NCBI RefSeq assembly: GCF_900176645.1
Contig: NZ_FXAN01000050.1
Span: forward strand, 62,001-126,000
From: Burkholderia singularis
GTDB lineage: Bacteria > Pseudomonadota > Gammaproteobacteria > Burkholderiales > Burkholderiaceae
Direction of reading: 5' to 3'
DNA length: 64,000 bases
Shown here piece by piece: positions 56,066-64,000 of the stretch (position 1 is the stretch's first letter; the number at the start of each line of letters is the position of its first letter). Both the position numbers and the translations under genes were made by a program. The notes under the pieces are model-generated. The model had not been told where the DNA came from. It saw only the letters and a program-made list of their open reading frames with translations, and did no database searches.

Positions 56066-57189
56066 ATGAATCGAACCCGCAACCAAGCCCACAAGACGCG
56101 GCCCGGTCAACCCCACGCATTCGCCGGCGCCGTCTCGCTGTGCCTCCTCGGCGCGCTATCCGGCTGCGGAGGCGGCGACGGAAGCACCACCCCGTCGCCG
56201 GCAGCACAACCGATGCCGGCTCCTTTCATACCTGCGCCCATGCCCGCCTCCACGCCGGCGCCCTCGCCTCCCTCTCAAGCCGCCCCGCCGAATACGGCGG
56301 CCTCTTGCACCGCCACGCAAGCCCCGTCGAATGCCCACAGCACATCGGTTGCGCGGGCGAGCGAGCGTGCACCCGCGAGCGTCGATCATCTGATCGTCAA
56401 GCTGCGCGAAGCGGCTGCCGCGCCCGCGGGGGCGCACATCCTGGCCGAGGCGGGCAGCGCGGTGCGCATCGACGCCGTTATCCGGCGGGTTGCCGCACGA
56501 TGGAGCGGCAAACAGGGAGCCGTGTCCGCCTACGCACAACGAAGCGCATCGGGCTCGATGCAGGCCGAGCGCACGATCTCCGACGGCGCGCTGCTGATCG
56601 CACTCGGACAAAAACTGAATGCCGACACTGCCGATACGCTTGCGCAAGCATTCGCATCCGATCCGGATGTCGCCTACGCGGAGCCGAATCGCCGCGTGTT
56701 CGCCCATGCAACGCCGACCGATCCCGCCTTCCATCAATCGACGACGTGACCGCGCAACGCGCGACTGTCATCGTCGCAGCCGGCAACGACGGCCGCTCGA
56801 CGACGCTCGATCGTCCGGCAAACTGCAAAGGCGTGATCGCAGTCGGTGCGACCGACCACACCGGCCTGCGCGCGTGGTACAGCAACTTCGGCGCATATGT
56901 CACGTTGAGCGCGCCGGGCACGGATATTCTGTCGACGTCCAACACAGGCACGACAGCGCCGGCTCAAGACACCTACAGCGCGCGCACCGGCACGAGTTTC
57001 GCCGCGCCGCAGGTTGCGGGCGTTGCTGCGCTGATGCTCGCGGCCAATCCAGCGCTGACGCCCGCGCAAATCGCGCAGAAGCTCACGCGCACCGCACGGG
57101 CGTCTGCGGCAAGCGCGCCGTGTCTCGCCCGTGTGCCGGGCGCCGGAATCGTCGATGCGGGGCAGGCCGTTGCATCCGCAACCCCATGA
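56066..57189 (+). pseudogene. Subtilase (S8) gene broken by internal deletion
   Basis: The first part encodes a lipoprotein-type start (LGALSGC lipobox), a Pro-rich linker and an S8 propeptide ending in DPDVAYAEPNRRVFAHATPT. It stops at TGA 56747-56749. In another frame the sequence resumes at ATVIVAAGNDGRS and runs through the catalytic Ser motif GTSFAAPQVAGVAALM to a stop at 57189. The intervening catalytic Asp (DTG) and His (HGT) blocks, normally about 150-200 residues, are absent, so neither fragment can be an active protease. Confidence 0.85.
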
Positions 57190-57704
57190 CGGACAATGCA
57201 CGCCGCGGCCAACGCATATCTGCGTGCGTCACACCGCGCCCGGCGGTCACGCCGCCGCCGAGCCCCGCGCCACGTTCGCAAGCGGTCCACAGCCCACACG
57301 TCAACCGGCCGTAAAAAACTTGACGCTTCGCACACCGACCCATTACCATCGCCCCGTCTTAATATCTGGAGCGTTCCGTGAACCCCGATGCGAGTTGTAG
57401 TCGGTCCCGCACCGGCTCGACTGCTGACTGAGGCATTCGCGCAGAGCCCCCCGCTTCTGCCGCATCCCGGCCAGCAGGATGCGGCGTCTTTCAGGCCATT
57501 GCGGCCCGACTTTCCCGCGACGATTTCTTGAATGAACCATGCCCGCGCTCTCGCGCGCCGGCACGCGTTCGCCCGCACGCGTATGGCCGCCGCCATGCGC
57601 GCCATTGCTTGCACGCCGCTTCGCACGCTTAATTGCGCTGCGTGCCGTGCCACGTCGATCGCCGATGCGCGATCGCGCCAAGCCAACCATCGATAGGAGT
57701 CCGG
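57190..57704 (+). promoter_or_regulatory. mgtA upstream region and 5' part of leader
   Basis: A sigma70-like TTGACG (57320-57325) and TACCAT (57344-57349) with an 18-bp spacer could start a leader of about 550 nt. At 57459-57485 a perfect 9-bp hairpin (GCCGCATCC / GGATGCGGC) is followed by GTCTTTC, possibly an attenuator or terminator. No credible gene is seen before 57705. Confidence 0.45.
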
Positions 57705-57860
57705 ATGGAAGAAGACGACAGTAGCCGATTACCACTCGCCGGTGCGGCGACGCGCGACGCACGCGTCGCGTCGCCTGCGCCGGCGGGCCTTCCCTATCTC
57801 TTTGCCATTCAGCCGAACGCGCGCGGCGCGAAGCGGCGGGACGCGCTCGTTCGTCGATAA
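57705..57860 (+). CDS. Candidate acidic leader peptide of mgtA
   Basis: A 51-residue ORF beginning MEEDDSSRLPLAGAATRDA with AGGAG optimally placed before the ATG. The N-terminal acidic cluster followed by Pro recalls the MgtL leader of enterobacterial mgtA (MEPDPTPLP), where acidic and Pro residues destabilise ribosomes at low Mg2+ and expose the transporter transcript (established for enterobacteria). It ends 44 bases before mgtA, near a hairpin at the mgtA ribosome site. A regulatory role is inferred; the ORF is longer than MgtL. Confidence 0.5.
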   Translation: MEEDDSSRLPLAGAATRDARVASPAPAGLPYLFAIQPNARGAKRRDALVRR

Positions 57861-57876
57861 CGCGGGCGCTTTCCGC

Positions 57877-57898
57877 TTGCCGCGCGCGGCAAACGGAG
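57877..57898 (+). promoter_or_regulatory. Hairpin abutting the mgtA ribosome-binding site
   Basis: TTGCCGCG / CGCGGCAA (57877-57892) is a perfect 16-base inverted repeat, and GGAG at 57895-57898 is the mgtA Shine-Dalgarno. Ribosomes finishing the leader ORF would pass just upstream, so the structure could tune mgtA translation. Confidence 0.45.
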
Positions 57899-57904
57899 CG
57901 TCCA

Positions 57905-60667
57905 ATGAAACAAACCATCCCATCGAAACGCAAACAGCGCGGCTTCCTGAATTACGGCGCACGCAACAACGCCAACGGCCACCCTTCGATGCGCATCGCG
58001 CAAGCAGCCGCGCAATCGCTCGACGATACCTTGAAGAATCTGCGCACAAGCGCGCACGGCCTCACCGCGGCCGACGCCGCGAATCGGCTGCTGCTGGACG
58101 GCCCGAATGAAATCGCGCACGACAGACCTCCTCATTGGAGCCGTCAGCTTGTGCAGTCGTTTCACAATCCGTTCGTCTACGTGCTGCTCGCGCTCGCCGC
58201 GATCAGTTTTTTCACCGACATCTATTTCGCCGCGCCGGACGATCGCGATTACGTGGGCATCACGATCTTGCTGACGATGGTGACGATCAGCGCACTGCTG
58301 CGTTTCGTTCAGGAATTCCGCTCGCTGCGCGCCGCCGAAAAGCTCAAGGCGATGGTCCGCACGACGGCGACCGTTCAGCGCTGGTCCGACGATGCAGCCG
58401 AACCCGTCAAGCAGGATGTGCCGATGCAAGAGGTCGTCGCCGGCGACATCGTGCATCTGTCGGCCGGCGACATGATTCCCGCCGACGTGCGCCTGATTGC
58501 ATCACGCGATTTGTTTATCAGTCAGGCGGCCCTCACCGGCGAAGCACTTCCCGTCGAGAAGTACGACACGCTCGGCGCGGTCGCGCAGAAATGCGCGACG
58601 CTTGAGATGCCCGGCGGCGATACGCAACCCGGCTCGCTGCTCGAATTGTCCAACGTGTGCTTCATGGGCACGAACGTCGTGAGCGGCACGGCAAGCGCGG
58701 TAGTCGTCGCCACCGGCCCCGACACGTATTTCGGCGCGCTGGCGAAAAACGTCGTCAGCCACAAGCGTATCGAAACGAGCTTCGATCGCGGCGTATCGAG
58801 CGTGAGCTGGCTGCTGATCCGCTTCATGTTCGTGATGGTGCCGATCGTTTTCGCGATCAACGGCCTCACCAAAGGCGATTGGCTGAGCGCGCTCACCTTC
58901 GCACTCGCAGTGGCAGTCGGCCTCACGCCGGAGATGCTGCCGATGATCGTCAGCGCGAATCTCGCGCGCGGCGCGGTCGCGATGGCGCGGCGCAAGGTCG
59001 TCGTCAAGCGGCTGAACTCGGTGCAGAACTTCGGGGCGATGGACGTGCTCTGCACGGACAAGACCGGCACGCTCACGCAGGACAAAATCATCCTCGAGCA
59101 TCATCTCGACGTATGCGGCCGCAAGCACGAGGACGTGCTGCGCCTGGCCTGGCTGAACAGCTTTCATCAAAGCGGCCAGAAGAACCTGATCGACATCGCG
59201 ATCGTCAATCGTGCGAACCAGATCGGCGAGCGCGCAAAACCCCATGACTACCGGAAGATCGACGAGCTGCCGTTCGATTTCGTGCGGCGGCGGCTGTCGG
59301 TCGTCGTCGAGGATACGCGCGGCGCGCATCTGCTGATCTGCAAGGGCGCGGTCGAGGAGATGCTTGCCGTGTCGTCGCATGTGCAGGACGACAGCGGCGA
59401 GCATCCGCTGGACGCCGCCCGGCGCAAGCGGCTGCTCGCGCACGCGAACTCATACGCCGAGGACGGCTTTCGCGTGCTGATCGTCGCCACCCGCACGATC
59501 GCACCCGGCGACGAGCGCGAGCAGTACCGGAACTCGGACGAGCGCGATCTCGTGATTCGCGGTTTGCTCACCTTTCTCGATCCGCCGAAGGATTCGGCCG
59601 CGCCGGCGCTCGCCGCATTGAGCGAGAACGGCGTGGCGCTCAAGGTGCTGACGGGCGACAATCCGAGCGTCACGCTGAACGTCTGCCGCCAGGTCGGCCT
59701 CGCGCCGGGCCGACCGCTCGTGGGCACGGAAATCGACGTGCTCGACGACGACGCACTCAAAGCGGCCGCTGAACGAACCACGGTGTTCGCGAAACTTACG
59801 CCGCTGCAGAAAGCGCGCATCGTCCAGGCACTGCAGGCGAACGGCCACACTGTCGGCTTTCTCGGCGACGGCATCAACGATGCACCCGCATTGCGCGACG
59901 CCGACGTAGGTATCTCGGTCGATAGCGGCGCGGACATCGCGAAGGAAACCGCCGATATCATCCTGCTCGAAAAGAGTCTGATGGTGCTCGAGGAAGGCGT
60001 GATCAAAGGGCGCGAGACGTTCGGCAACATCCTCAAATATCTGAACATGACCGCCAGCTCGAATTTCGGCAATGTGCTCTCGGTGCTGGTCGCAAGTGCG
60101 TTTTTGCCGTGGGAGCCAATGCTCGCCGCACAATTGCTCGTGCTCAACCTGATCTACGACACGTCGCAAATGCTGCTGCCGTGGGATCGTATGGACCCCG
60201 AATTCCTGAAGAAGCCGCGCAAGTGGGAGGCGAACAACATCGGGCGCTTCATGCTGTGGATCGGGCCGACCTCGTCCGTCTTCGACATCACGACCTACGT
60301 GCTGATGTGGACCGTGTTCGGCGCGGGTGCGATATATCATGCGCAAGGCGGCGCGGGCGGCCAGATCATGATGAACTCGGGCTGGTTCATCGAGAGTCTG
60401 GTGTCGCAAACGCTCGTCGTGCATTTGTTGCGCACGCAGAAAATTCCGTTCCTGCAAAGCACCGCCGCCCTGCCGGTGCTGCTGTCGACGGCCATTGCGA
60501 TCGCGATCGGCTGCTGGCTGCCGTTCTCGCCGTTCGCGGGTGCGCTCGGCTTCACGCAACTGCCGGGCAGCTACTGGCTGTGGCTCGTCGCGACGATGGC
60601 CGGCTATATCGCGCTCGCGCAGACCGTGAAGACCTTCTACGTGCGGCGTTACAAGCGGTGGTTCTGA
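57905..60667 (+). CDS. mgtA: Mg2+-importing P-type ATPase (MgtA/MgtB)
   Basis: A 920-residue P3B-type ATPase that drives Mg2+ uptake across the inner membrane. It has about ten membrane segments, the actuator loop VSAGDMIPADVRLI and TGEALPVEK, phosphorylated Asp385 in LCTDKTGTLTQD, the N-domain KGAVEEML, and the hinge GDGINDAPALRDADVGISVDSGADIAKE in two joined motifs (GDGINDAPALRDADVG and DSGADIAKETADIILLEKS). The N-terminus has a basic tail of about 50 residues. Regulation probably acts through the long leader upstream. A strong inverted repeat follows the stop. Confidence 0.94.
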   Translation: MKQTIPSKRKQRGFLNYGARNNANGHPSMRIAQAAAQSLDDTLKNLRTSAHGLTAADAANRLLLDGPNEIAHDRPPHWSRQLVQSFHNPFVYVLLALAAISFFTDIYFAAPDDRDYVGITILLTMVTISALLRFVQEFRSLRAAEKLKAMVRTTATVQRWSDDAAEPVKQDVPMQEVVAGDIVHLSAGDMIPADVRLIASRDLFISQAALTGEALPVEKYDTLGAVAQKCATLEMPGGDTQPGSLLELSNVCFMGTNVVSGTASAVVVATGPDTYFGALAKNVVSHKRIETSFDRGVSSVSWLLIRFMFVMVPIVFAINGLTKGDWLSALTFALAVAVGLTPEMLPMIVSANLARGAVAMARRKVVVKRLNSVQNFGAMDVLCTDKTGTLTQDKIILEHHLDVCGRKHEDVLRLAWLNSFHQSGQKNLIDIAIVNRANQIGERAKPHDYRKIDELPFDFVRRRLSVVVEDTRGAHLLICKGAVEEMLAVSSHVQDDSGEHPLDAARRKRLLAHANSYAEDGFRVLIVATRTIAPGDEREQYRNSDERDLVIRGLLTFLDPPKDSAAPALAALSENGVALKVLTGDNPSVTLNVCRQVGLAPGRPLVGTEIDVLDDDALKAAAERTTVFAKLTPLQKARIVQALQANGHTVGFLGDGINDAPALRDADVGISVDSGADIAKETADIILLEKSLMVLEEGVIKGRETFGNILKYLNMTASSNFGNVLSVLVASAFLPWEPMLAAQLLVLNLIYDTSQMLLPWDRMDPEFLKKPRKWEANNIGRFMLWIGPTSSVFDITTYVLMWTVFGAGAIYHAQGGAGGQIMMNSGWFIESLVSQTLVVHLLRTQKIPFLQSTAALPVLLSTAIAIAIGCWLPFSPFAGALGFTQLPGSYWLWLVATMAGYIALAQTVKTFYVRRYKRWF

Positions 60668-60680
60668 GGTAAGCCGCCCG

Positions 60681-60719
60681 CCATGCGTGCGGCCCGCGCG
60701 ACGTGGGCCGCACGCATGG
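60681..60719. terminator. Bidirectional terminator-like inverted repeat
   Basis: A 15-bp perfect stem (CCATGCGTGCGGCCC / GGGCCGCACGCATGG, 9-base loop) lies between the convergent mgtA and winged-helix genes. T-runs are absent on both sides, but the stem is very stable. Confidence 0.65.
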
Positions 60720-60737
60720 TCCGGCTGCGTGCGTCGC

Positions 60738-61070
60738 TCACTGCTCGGCCAGCGCGTCGCTCAACTCGCGCCCCAGCGCGGTCAGCACGGCGCGGCCCGT
60801 TGCGTCGTCACGCATCAGCGTTTGCGTCAGGCCCGCCGCATCGAGCTGGGTCAGCGCGCGCCGCAACGCGCTCATCGGCAAGCGCGCACGCTTGCTGAGC
60901 TTCGCAAGCGACCACGCTCCGCCGGGCGTCTCGACAGCGGCCTCGCGCAGCCGCAACAGTACCGCGACGATCGCTGGATCGAGTGTGTCGCCGCCTGCCT
61001 GCCCATCACTTTCTTCGCTTAAATGCGCGTGCCCGCCAGAGCCGCCGTCATGTTCACGATTCGCATCCAT
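60738..61070 (-). CDS. Small winged-helix regulator-like protein
   Basis: A 110-residue protein. The Gly/Asp/Glu-rich first 28 residues are followed by a winged-helix pattern: DPAIVAVLLRLREAAV, WSLAKLSKRARLPMSALRRALTQLDAAGLTQTLMRDD (as SLAKLSKRARLPMSALRRAL), and TGRAVLTALGRELSDAL, similar to ArsR/MarR-like HTH proteins. AGG is 6 nt before the chosen ATG; the frame also begins earlier inside the MocR gene. It follows the MocR gene on the same strand with a 27-base gap between the latter's stop and this ATG, so an operon is likely. Targets unknown. Confidence 0.65.
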   Translation of the reverse strand: MDANREHDGGSGGHAHLSEESDGQAGGDTLDPAIVAVLLRLREAAVETPGGAWSLAKLSKRARLPMSALRRALTQLDAAGLTQTLMRDDATGRAVLTALGRELSDALAEQ

Positions 61071-61095
61071 CGCCTGGCCTTTTTTCGTCTGCCCG

Positions 61096-62538
61096 TCATC
61101 GCCGCGCACAGGCGGCCGCCAGCCTGCCGAGCGTCTTGATCGCCTCTTCGATCTGCGGCGACCAACGATAGCTGTAATTCAGCCGGATGAAATGCCGATA
61201 CGCATCCGACGTCGAAAACATGTGTCCCGGGCCGATCGTGATCCGCTGCGCGAGCGCAAGCCGGTACAACTCCATCGCGTCGACGTCGCGCGGCAGTTCG
61301 ACCCACAGCACGTAGCCGCCCTTCGGTTGCGACAACCGCGTGCCATCGGGAAAGAAGCGCCGCACCATCGCCGCCATCAGGCCCGCCTGTTGCGCATACA
61401 GCTTGCGAATGCGGCGCAGGTGACGATCATAGCCGCCGTGCTGCAGATACTCGGCGATCGCAAGCTGATCGATAGCGGGCGTCGCAAGCGTATTGAGGAA
61501 TTTCAGTTTTTCGACCTGATCGCGATAACGCCCCGGCATCGTCCAGCCCACCCGATAGGCAGGCGACAGGCTTTTCGAGAACGACGCGCAATGCAGCACA
61601 AGCCCGCGCGTATCGAACGCCTTTAACGTGCTCGGGCGCGTGTCGCCGTAGTACAGCTCGTGATAGACGTCGCTCTCGATTACCGGCACGTCGTGCCGCG
61701 CGAGCAGATCGACGAGCGCGCGCTTGCGTGCATCGGGCATCAGGAACCCTAACGGATTCTGGAAGTTCGGCATCACCATGCAGGCGGCAATGCGCTCGCG
61801 CTCGAGCAGCCGTGCGAGCGCATCGAGGTCGATCCCGTCGCCCGGATGCGTCGCGACTTCGACCGCACGCATCCCGAGCCGCCCGATCGCATGCAGCAGC
61901 GCATAGAACGTCGGCGATTCGACCGCGATCGTATCGCCCGGCTTCGCGACCGCCTGCAAGCACAGGTTGATCGCCTCGGTCGCGCCGATCGTCACGACGA
62001 TCTCGTGCGGATCGAGCGCGAGGCCATGCTCCAGGTAACGGCGCGCGATCTGCCTGACGAGCGCCGGGTTACCGGGCGGCAGATCGTCGATCACGCCCCA
62101 TCGGGTACGGCGCAGCGCGATCGCATGGGCATGCCGCGCGATGCGCTGCGACGGGAACGGTGTCGAATCCGGGTACGGCGAGCCGAGCGGCACCGCGTCG
62201 TCGCGCGCGATCGAGCGCAACGTCGACAACACGAGCCGGCTCACGTCGACGGCCGACGGCGCGGCATCGGGCGCCGACGCGCGCAGCTCGAGCACCGCCG
62301 CATCCGCACGCGCACGCACGAAATAGCCGGATTGCGGGCGGCTCTCGATCGCGCCGCGACTTTCGAGCACCAGGTACGCGCGCACCACGGTCGTCATGCT
62401 GAGCCCGTGCTGGCGGCTTGCCTGCCGCACCGACGCAATGCGCTCGCCGGGCCGGTAGACGCCGCGCCGGATCATCGCGTCGATCTCGTCCGCAAGCTGT
62501 TCGTAACGCTTCGCGTTGCTTTTCGATGGTCGATTCAT
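61096..62538 (-). CDS. MocR/PdxR-type GntR regulator with aminotransferase-like domain
   Basis: A 480-residue fusion. The N-terminal GntR winged helix (about 10-75: YEQLADEIDAMIRRGVYRPGERIASVRQASRQHGLSMTTVVRAYLVLESRG, in segments) is joined by a linker to a fold-type I aminotransferase domain with the PLP lysine in SFSKSLSPAYRVGW and AVESPTFYALL, PNFQNPLGFL and VYHELYYG motifs. Such regulators use PLP or an aminated ligand as effector. It is divergent from the molybdopterin oxidoreductase gene and probably controls it. The intergenic region has an AGTACAG / CTGTACT inverted repeat. Confidence 0.9.
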   Translation of the reverse strand: MNRPSKSNAKRYEQLADEIDAMIRRGVYRPGERIASVRQASRQHGLSMTTVVRAYLVLESRGAIESRPQSGYFVRARADAAVLELRASAPDAAPSAVDVSRLVLSTLRSIARDDAVPLGSPYPDSTPFPSQRIARHAHAIALRRTRWGVIDDLPPGNPALVRQIARRYLEHGLALDPHEIVVTIGATEAINLCLQAVAKPGDTIAVESPTFYALLHAIGRLGMRAVEVATHPGDGIDLDALARLLERERIAACMVMPNFQNPLGFLMPDARKRALVDLLARHDVPVIESDVYHELYYGDTRPSTLKAFDTRGLVLHCASFSKSLSPAYRVGWTMPGRYRDQVEKLKFLNTLATPAIDQLAIAEYLQHGGYDRHLRRIRKLYAQQAGLMAAMVRRFFPDGTRLSQPKGGYVLWVELPRDVDAMELYRLALAQRITIGPGHMFSTSDAYRHFIRLNYSYRWSPQIEEAIKTLGRLAAACARR

Positions 62539-62549
62539 CGCTTCGATGA

Positions 62550-62593
62550 AGTACAGTTTTCCGTCAAATTTTGCCAAAAACACAGACTGTACT
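62550..62593. promoter_or_regulatory. Inverted repeat AGTACAG-N30-CTGTACT in divergent promoter
   Basis: The 7-base arms are perfect complements and lie within the 136-bp gap between the MocR gene and the oxidoreductase. The spacing of about 37 bases between arm starts would put both on similar faces of the helix. It is a candidate MocR operator. Confidence 0.4.
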
Positions 62594-62674
62594 CTTTTTC
62601 TTTCGAACGAGGTGTGCCGCTGTAGGCGCCGCCGCACGCGTACGCTTGACTCGTTGCCATTCGATCCGCTCTTC

Positions 62675-64000
62675 ATGAAAAGCAAGGACTCCGACGCACG
62701 CATCGAACCGTATGCCCATCCGGCCGGTGGTTGGGGCGCGCTCAAATACGTCGCGATCAACCTGATCAAGGAAAAAGTGCCGGGCGTCAATTACCGCACG
62801 CTGCTGCGCCAGAACCAGCCGGACGGCTTCGACTGTCCCGGCTGCGCGTGGCCCGACCGTGAGCACGCGTCGACCTTCGAATTCTGCGAGAACGGCGTGA
62901 AGGCCGTTGCGGCCGAAGCGACCGCGAAGCGCGTGACGCCGGCATTCTTCGCCGAGCACACCGTCACGTCGCTGCTCGCGCAATCCGATTACGAACTCGA
63001 GCAGCACGGGCGGCTCACCGACCCGATGATTTACGACGCCGCAACCGACTGCTACGCGCCGATTGCATGGGATGACGCGTTCGCGCTGATCGCGCGGCAT
63101 CTGCGCGCGCTGGACGATCCGAATCGCGCGGCATTCTACACGTCGGGTCGCGCAAGCAACGAGGCCGCGTTTCTCTATCAGCTTCTCGGGCGGCGCTACG
63201 GCACGAACAATTTCCCCGATTGCTCGAACATGTGCCACGAGGCAACGAGCCGCGGGCTGCCGGCGACGGTCGGCGTCGGCAAGGGCACCGTCACGCTCGA
63301 CGATTTCGAGCAGGCCGATACGCTGCTGATCTTCGGCCAAAATCCCGCGACCAACCATCCGCGAATGCTGGGTGAACTGCGTGAATGCGCGCGGCGAGGC
63401 GCGGCGATCGTATCGATCAATCCGCTTCGGGAGCGCGGACTCGAACGCTTCGCGAGCCCGCAACATCCGGCGGAAATGTTGACGATGTCTAGCACGCCGA
63501 TCGCGTCGATGTTCGTGCAGCCGTCGATCGGCGGCGATTTCGCGCTGATCAAGGGAGTCGCCAAACGTGTGCTCGAACTTGACGATGCCGCGCGCGAGCG
63601 CGGCGGCGCGCGCGTGCTCGACGTGGAGTTCATCGCCGCGCATACGCACGGCTTCGACGCGTTCGCCGCGGATCTGCGCGCGCAGGACTGGGCCGCGCTA
63701 AGCGCGCAAAGCGGCGTGCGATATGAACAGATCGATGCGCTCGCGCAAGTCTACGCACGCGGCAAGCGCGTGATCGCGACGTGGGGCATGGGTCTCACTC
63801 AGCACAAACATTCGGTGGCCACCGTGCAGATGCTATCGAACCTGATGATGATGCGCGGCAATATCGGCCGCCCCGGCGCCGGCCTGTGCCCCGTGCGCGG
63901 ACATTCGAACGTCCAGGGCAATCGCACGGTCGGCATCGAGGAAAAGCCGAGCGCGGCCTTCCTCACGCGGCTCGGCCGCGTATTCGGCTTCGAGCCGCCG
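62675..64000 (+). CDS. FdhF/YdeP-type molybdopterin oxidoreductase, C-terminus beyond right edge
   Basis: The frame is open through the right edge after 442 codons. The N-terminus has FDCPGCAWPDREHAS, the family's CPGCAWPD Cys motif that stands in for a 4Fe-4S cluster site, then GRASNEAAFLYQLLGRRYGTNNFPDCSNMCHEATSRGL (as GRASNEAAFLYQLLGRRYG and DCSNMCHEATSRG), TLLIFGQNPATNHPRML and GMGLTQHKHSVATVQMLSNLMMMRGNIGRPGAG, parts of the molybdopterin-binding fold. YdeP-type enzymes are linked to acid resistance or formate-like oxidation, but the substrate is unsettled. Start ATG is the first in frame; its ribosome site is weak. Confidence 0.9.
   Translation, partial: MKSKDSDARIEPYAHPAGGWGALKYVAINLIKEKVPGVNYRTLLRQNQPDGFDCPGCAWPDREHASTFEFCENGVKAVAAEATAKRVTPAFFAEHTVTSLLAQSDYELEQHGRLTDPMIYDAATDCYAPIAWDDAFALIARHLRALDDPNRAAFYTSGRASNEAAFLYQLLGRRYGTNNFPDCSNMCHEATSRGLPATVGVGKGTVTLDDFEQADTLLIFGQNPATNHPRMLGELRECARRGAAIVSINPLRERGLERFASPQHPAEMLTMSSTPIASMFVQPSIGGDFALIKGVAKRVLELDDAARERGGARVLDVEFIAAHTHGFDAFAADLRAQDWAALSAQSGVRYEQIDALAQVYARGKRVIATWGMGLTQHKHSVATVQMLSNLMMMRGNIGRPGAGLCPVRGHSNVQGNRTVGIEEKPSAAFLTRLGRVFGFEPP

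Overview
The window is dense, GC-rich DNA with the strong codon bias, DUF4148 and BPSS1780-type proteins, MocR regulators and heavy-metal two-component genes typical of Burkholderia. It most resembles accessory-rich secondary-chromosome DNA of the pseudomallei group or a close relative (inference; no rRNA, tRNA or replication gene is present to fix the species). Both edges cut genes: a polyketide synthase runs off the left end and a molybdopterin oxidoreductase runs off the right end.

Layout. (1) 1-8510, minus strand: a natural-product operon of cytochrome P450, fatty-acyl-AMP ligase and a trans-AT-type PKS (KS-DH-KR-ACP-ACP, continuing off the edge), followed by an AT-rich control region. 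(2) 9276-12612: a receiver-domain protein and a 7TM-type histidine kinase flanking a hotdog thioesterase that carries the WQGxCRE signature of enediyne-type TEBC enzymes; probably regulation and off-loading for the polyketide system. (3) 12993-13478: a YbaK-type deacylase. (4) 13715-23478: a heavy-metal resistance island, czcCBA-irlRS, with small exported proteins on both sides. Five promoters here share a tandem TCATGTT-N4-TCATGTT operator at a nearly constant distance from a -10-like hexamer. One of them drives no ORF, only two perfect hairpins and a U-tract, and is a candidate metal-regulated small RNA.

(5) 23765-28455: a sugar-type ABC importer (binding protein, double ATPase, two permeases). 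(6) 28705-35463: an iron/siderophore uptake locus with FecI/FecR regulators behind a Fur box, a TonB receptor with an N-terminal signalling domain and a secreted ThuA-like protein, interrupted by an AT-rich islet carrying one unknown exported protein. (7) 35660-42449: AraC regulator, FAH-family hydrolase, CPBP protease, a possible type III effector behind a PIP/hrpII-like box, a Ca2+/H+ antiporter and a LysR regulator. (8) 42861-48681: a mini-transcript of two tiny ORFs ending in a strong terminator, a small exported protein, a decayed GFA-family gene, a divergent MurA paralogue, and a PadR-DUF1700-membrane protein operon.

(9) 48962-55808, minus strand: malate:quinone oxidoreductase, a three-subunit FAD-dependent glucose-type dehydrogenase and a glutamate/aspartate-type binding protein, mostly respiratory periplasmic oxidation. 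(10) 56066-60667: a subtilase gene broken by an internal deletion, then mgtA behind a long structured leader whose short ORF begins MEEDD, recalling the acidic MgtL leader peptide. (11) 60738-64000: a small winged-helix protein and a MocR regulator divergent from a FdhF/YdeP-type oxidoreductase.
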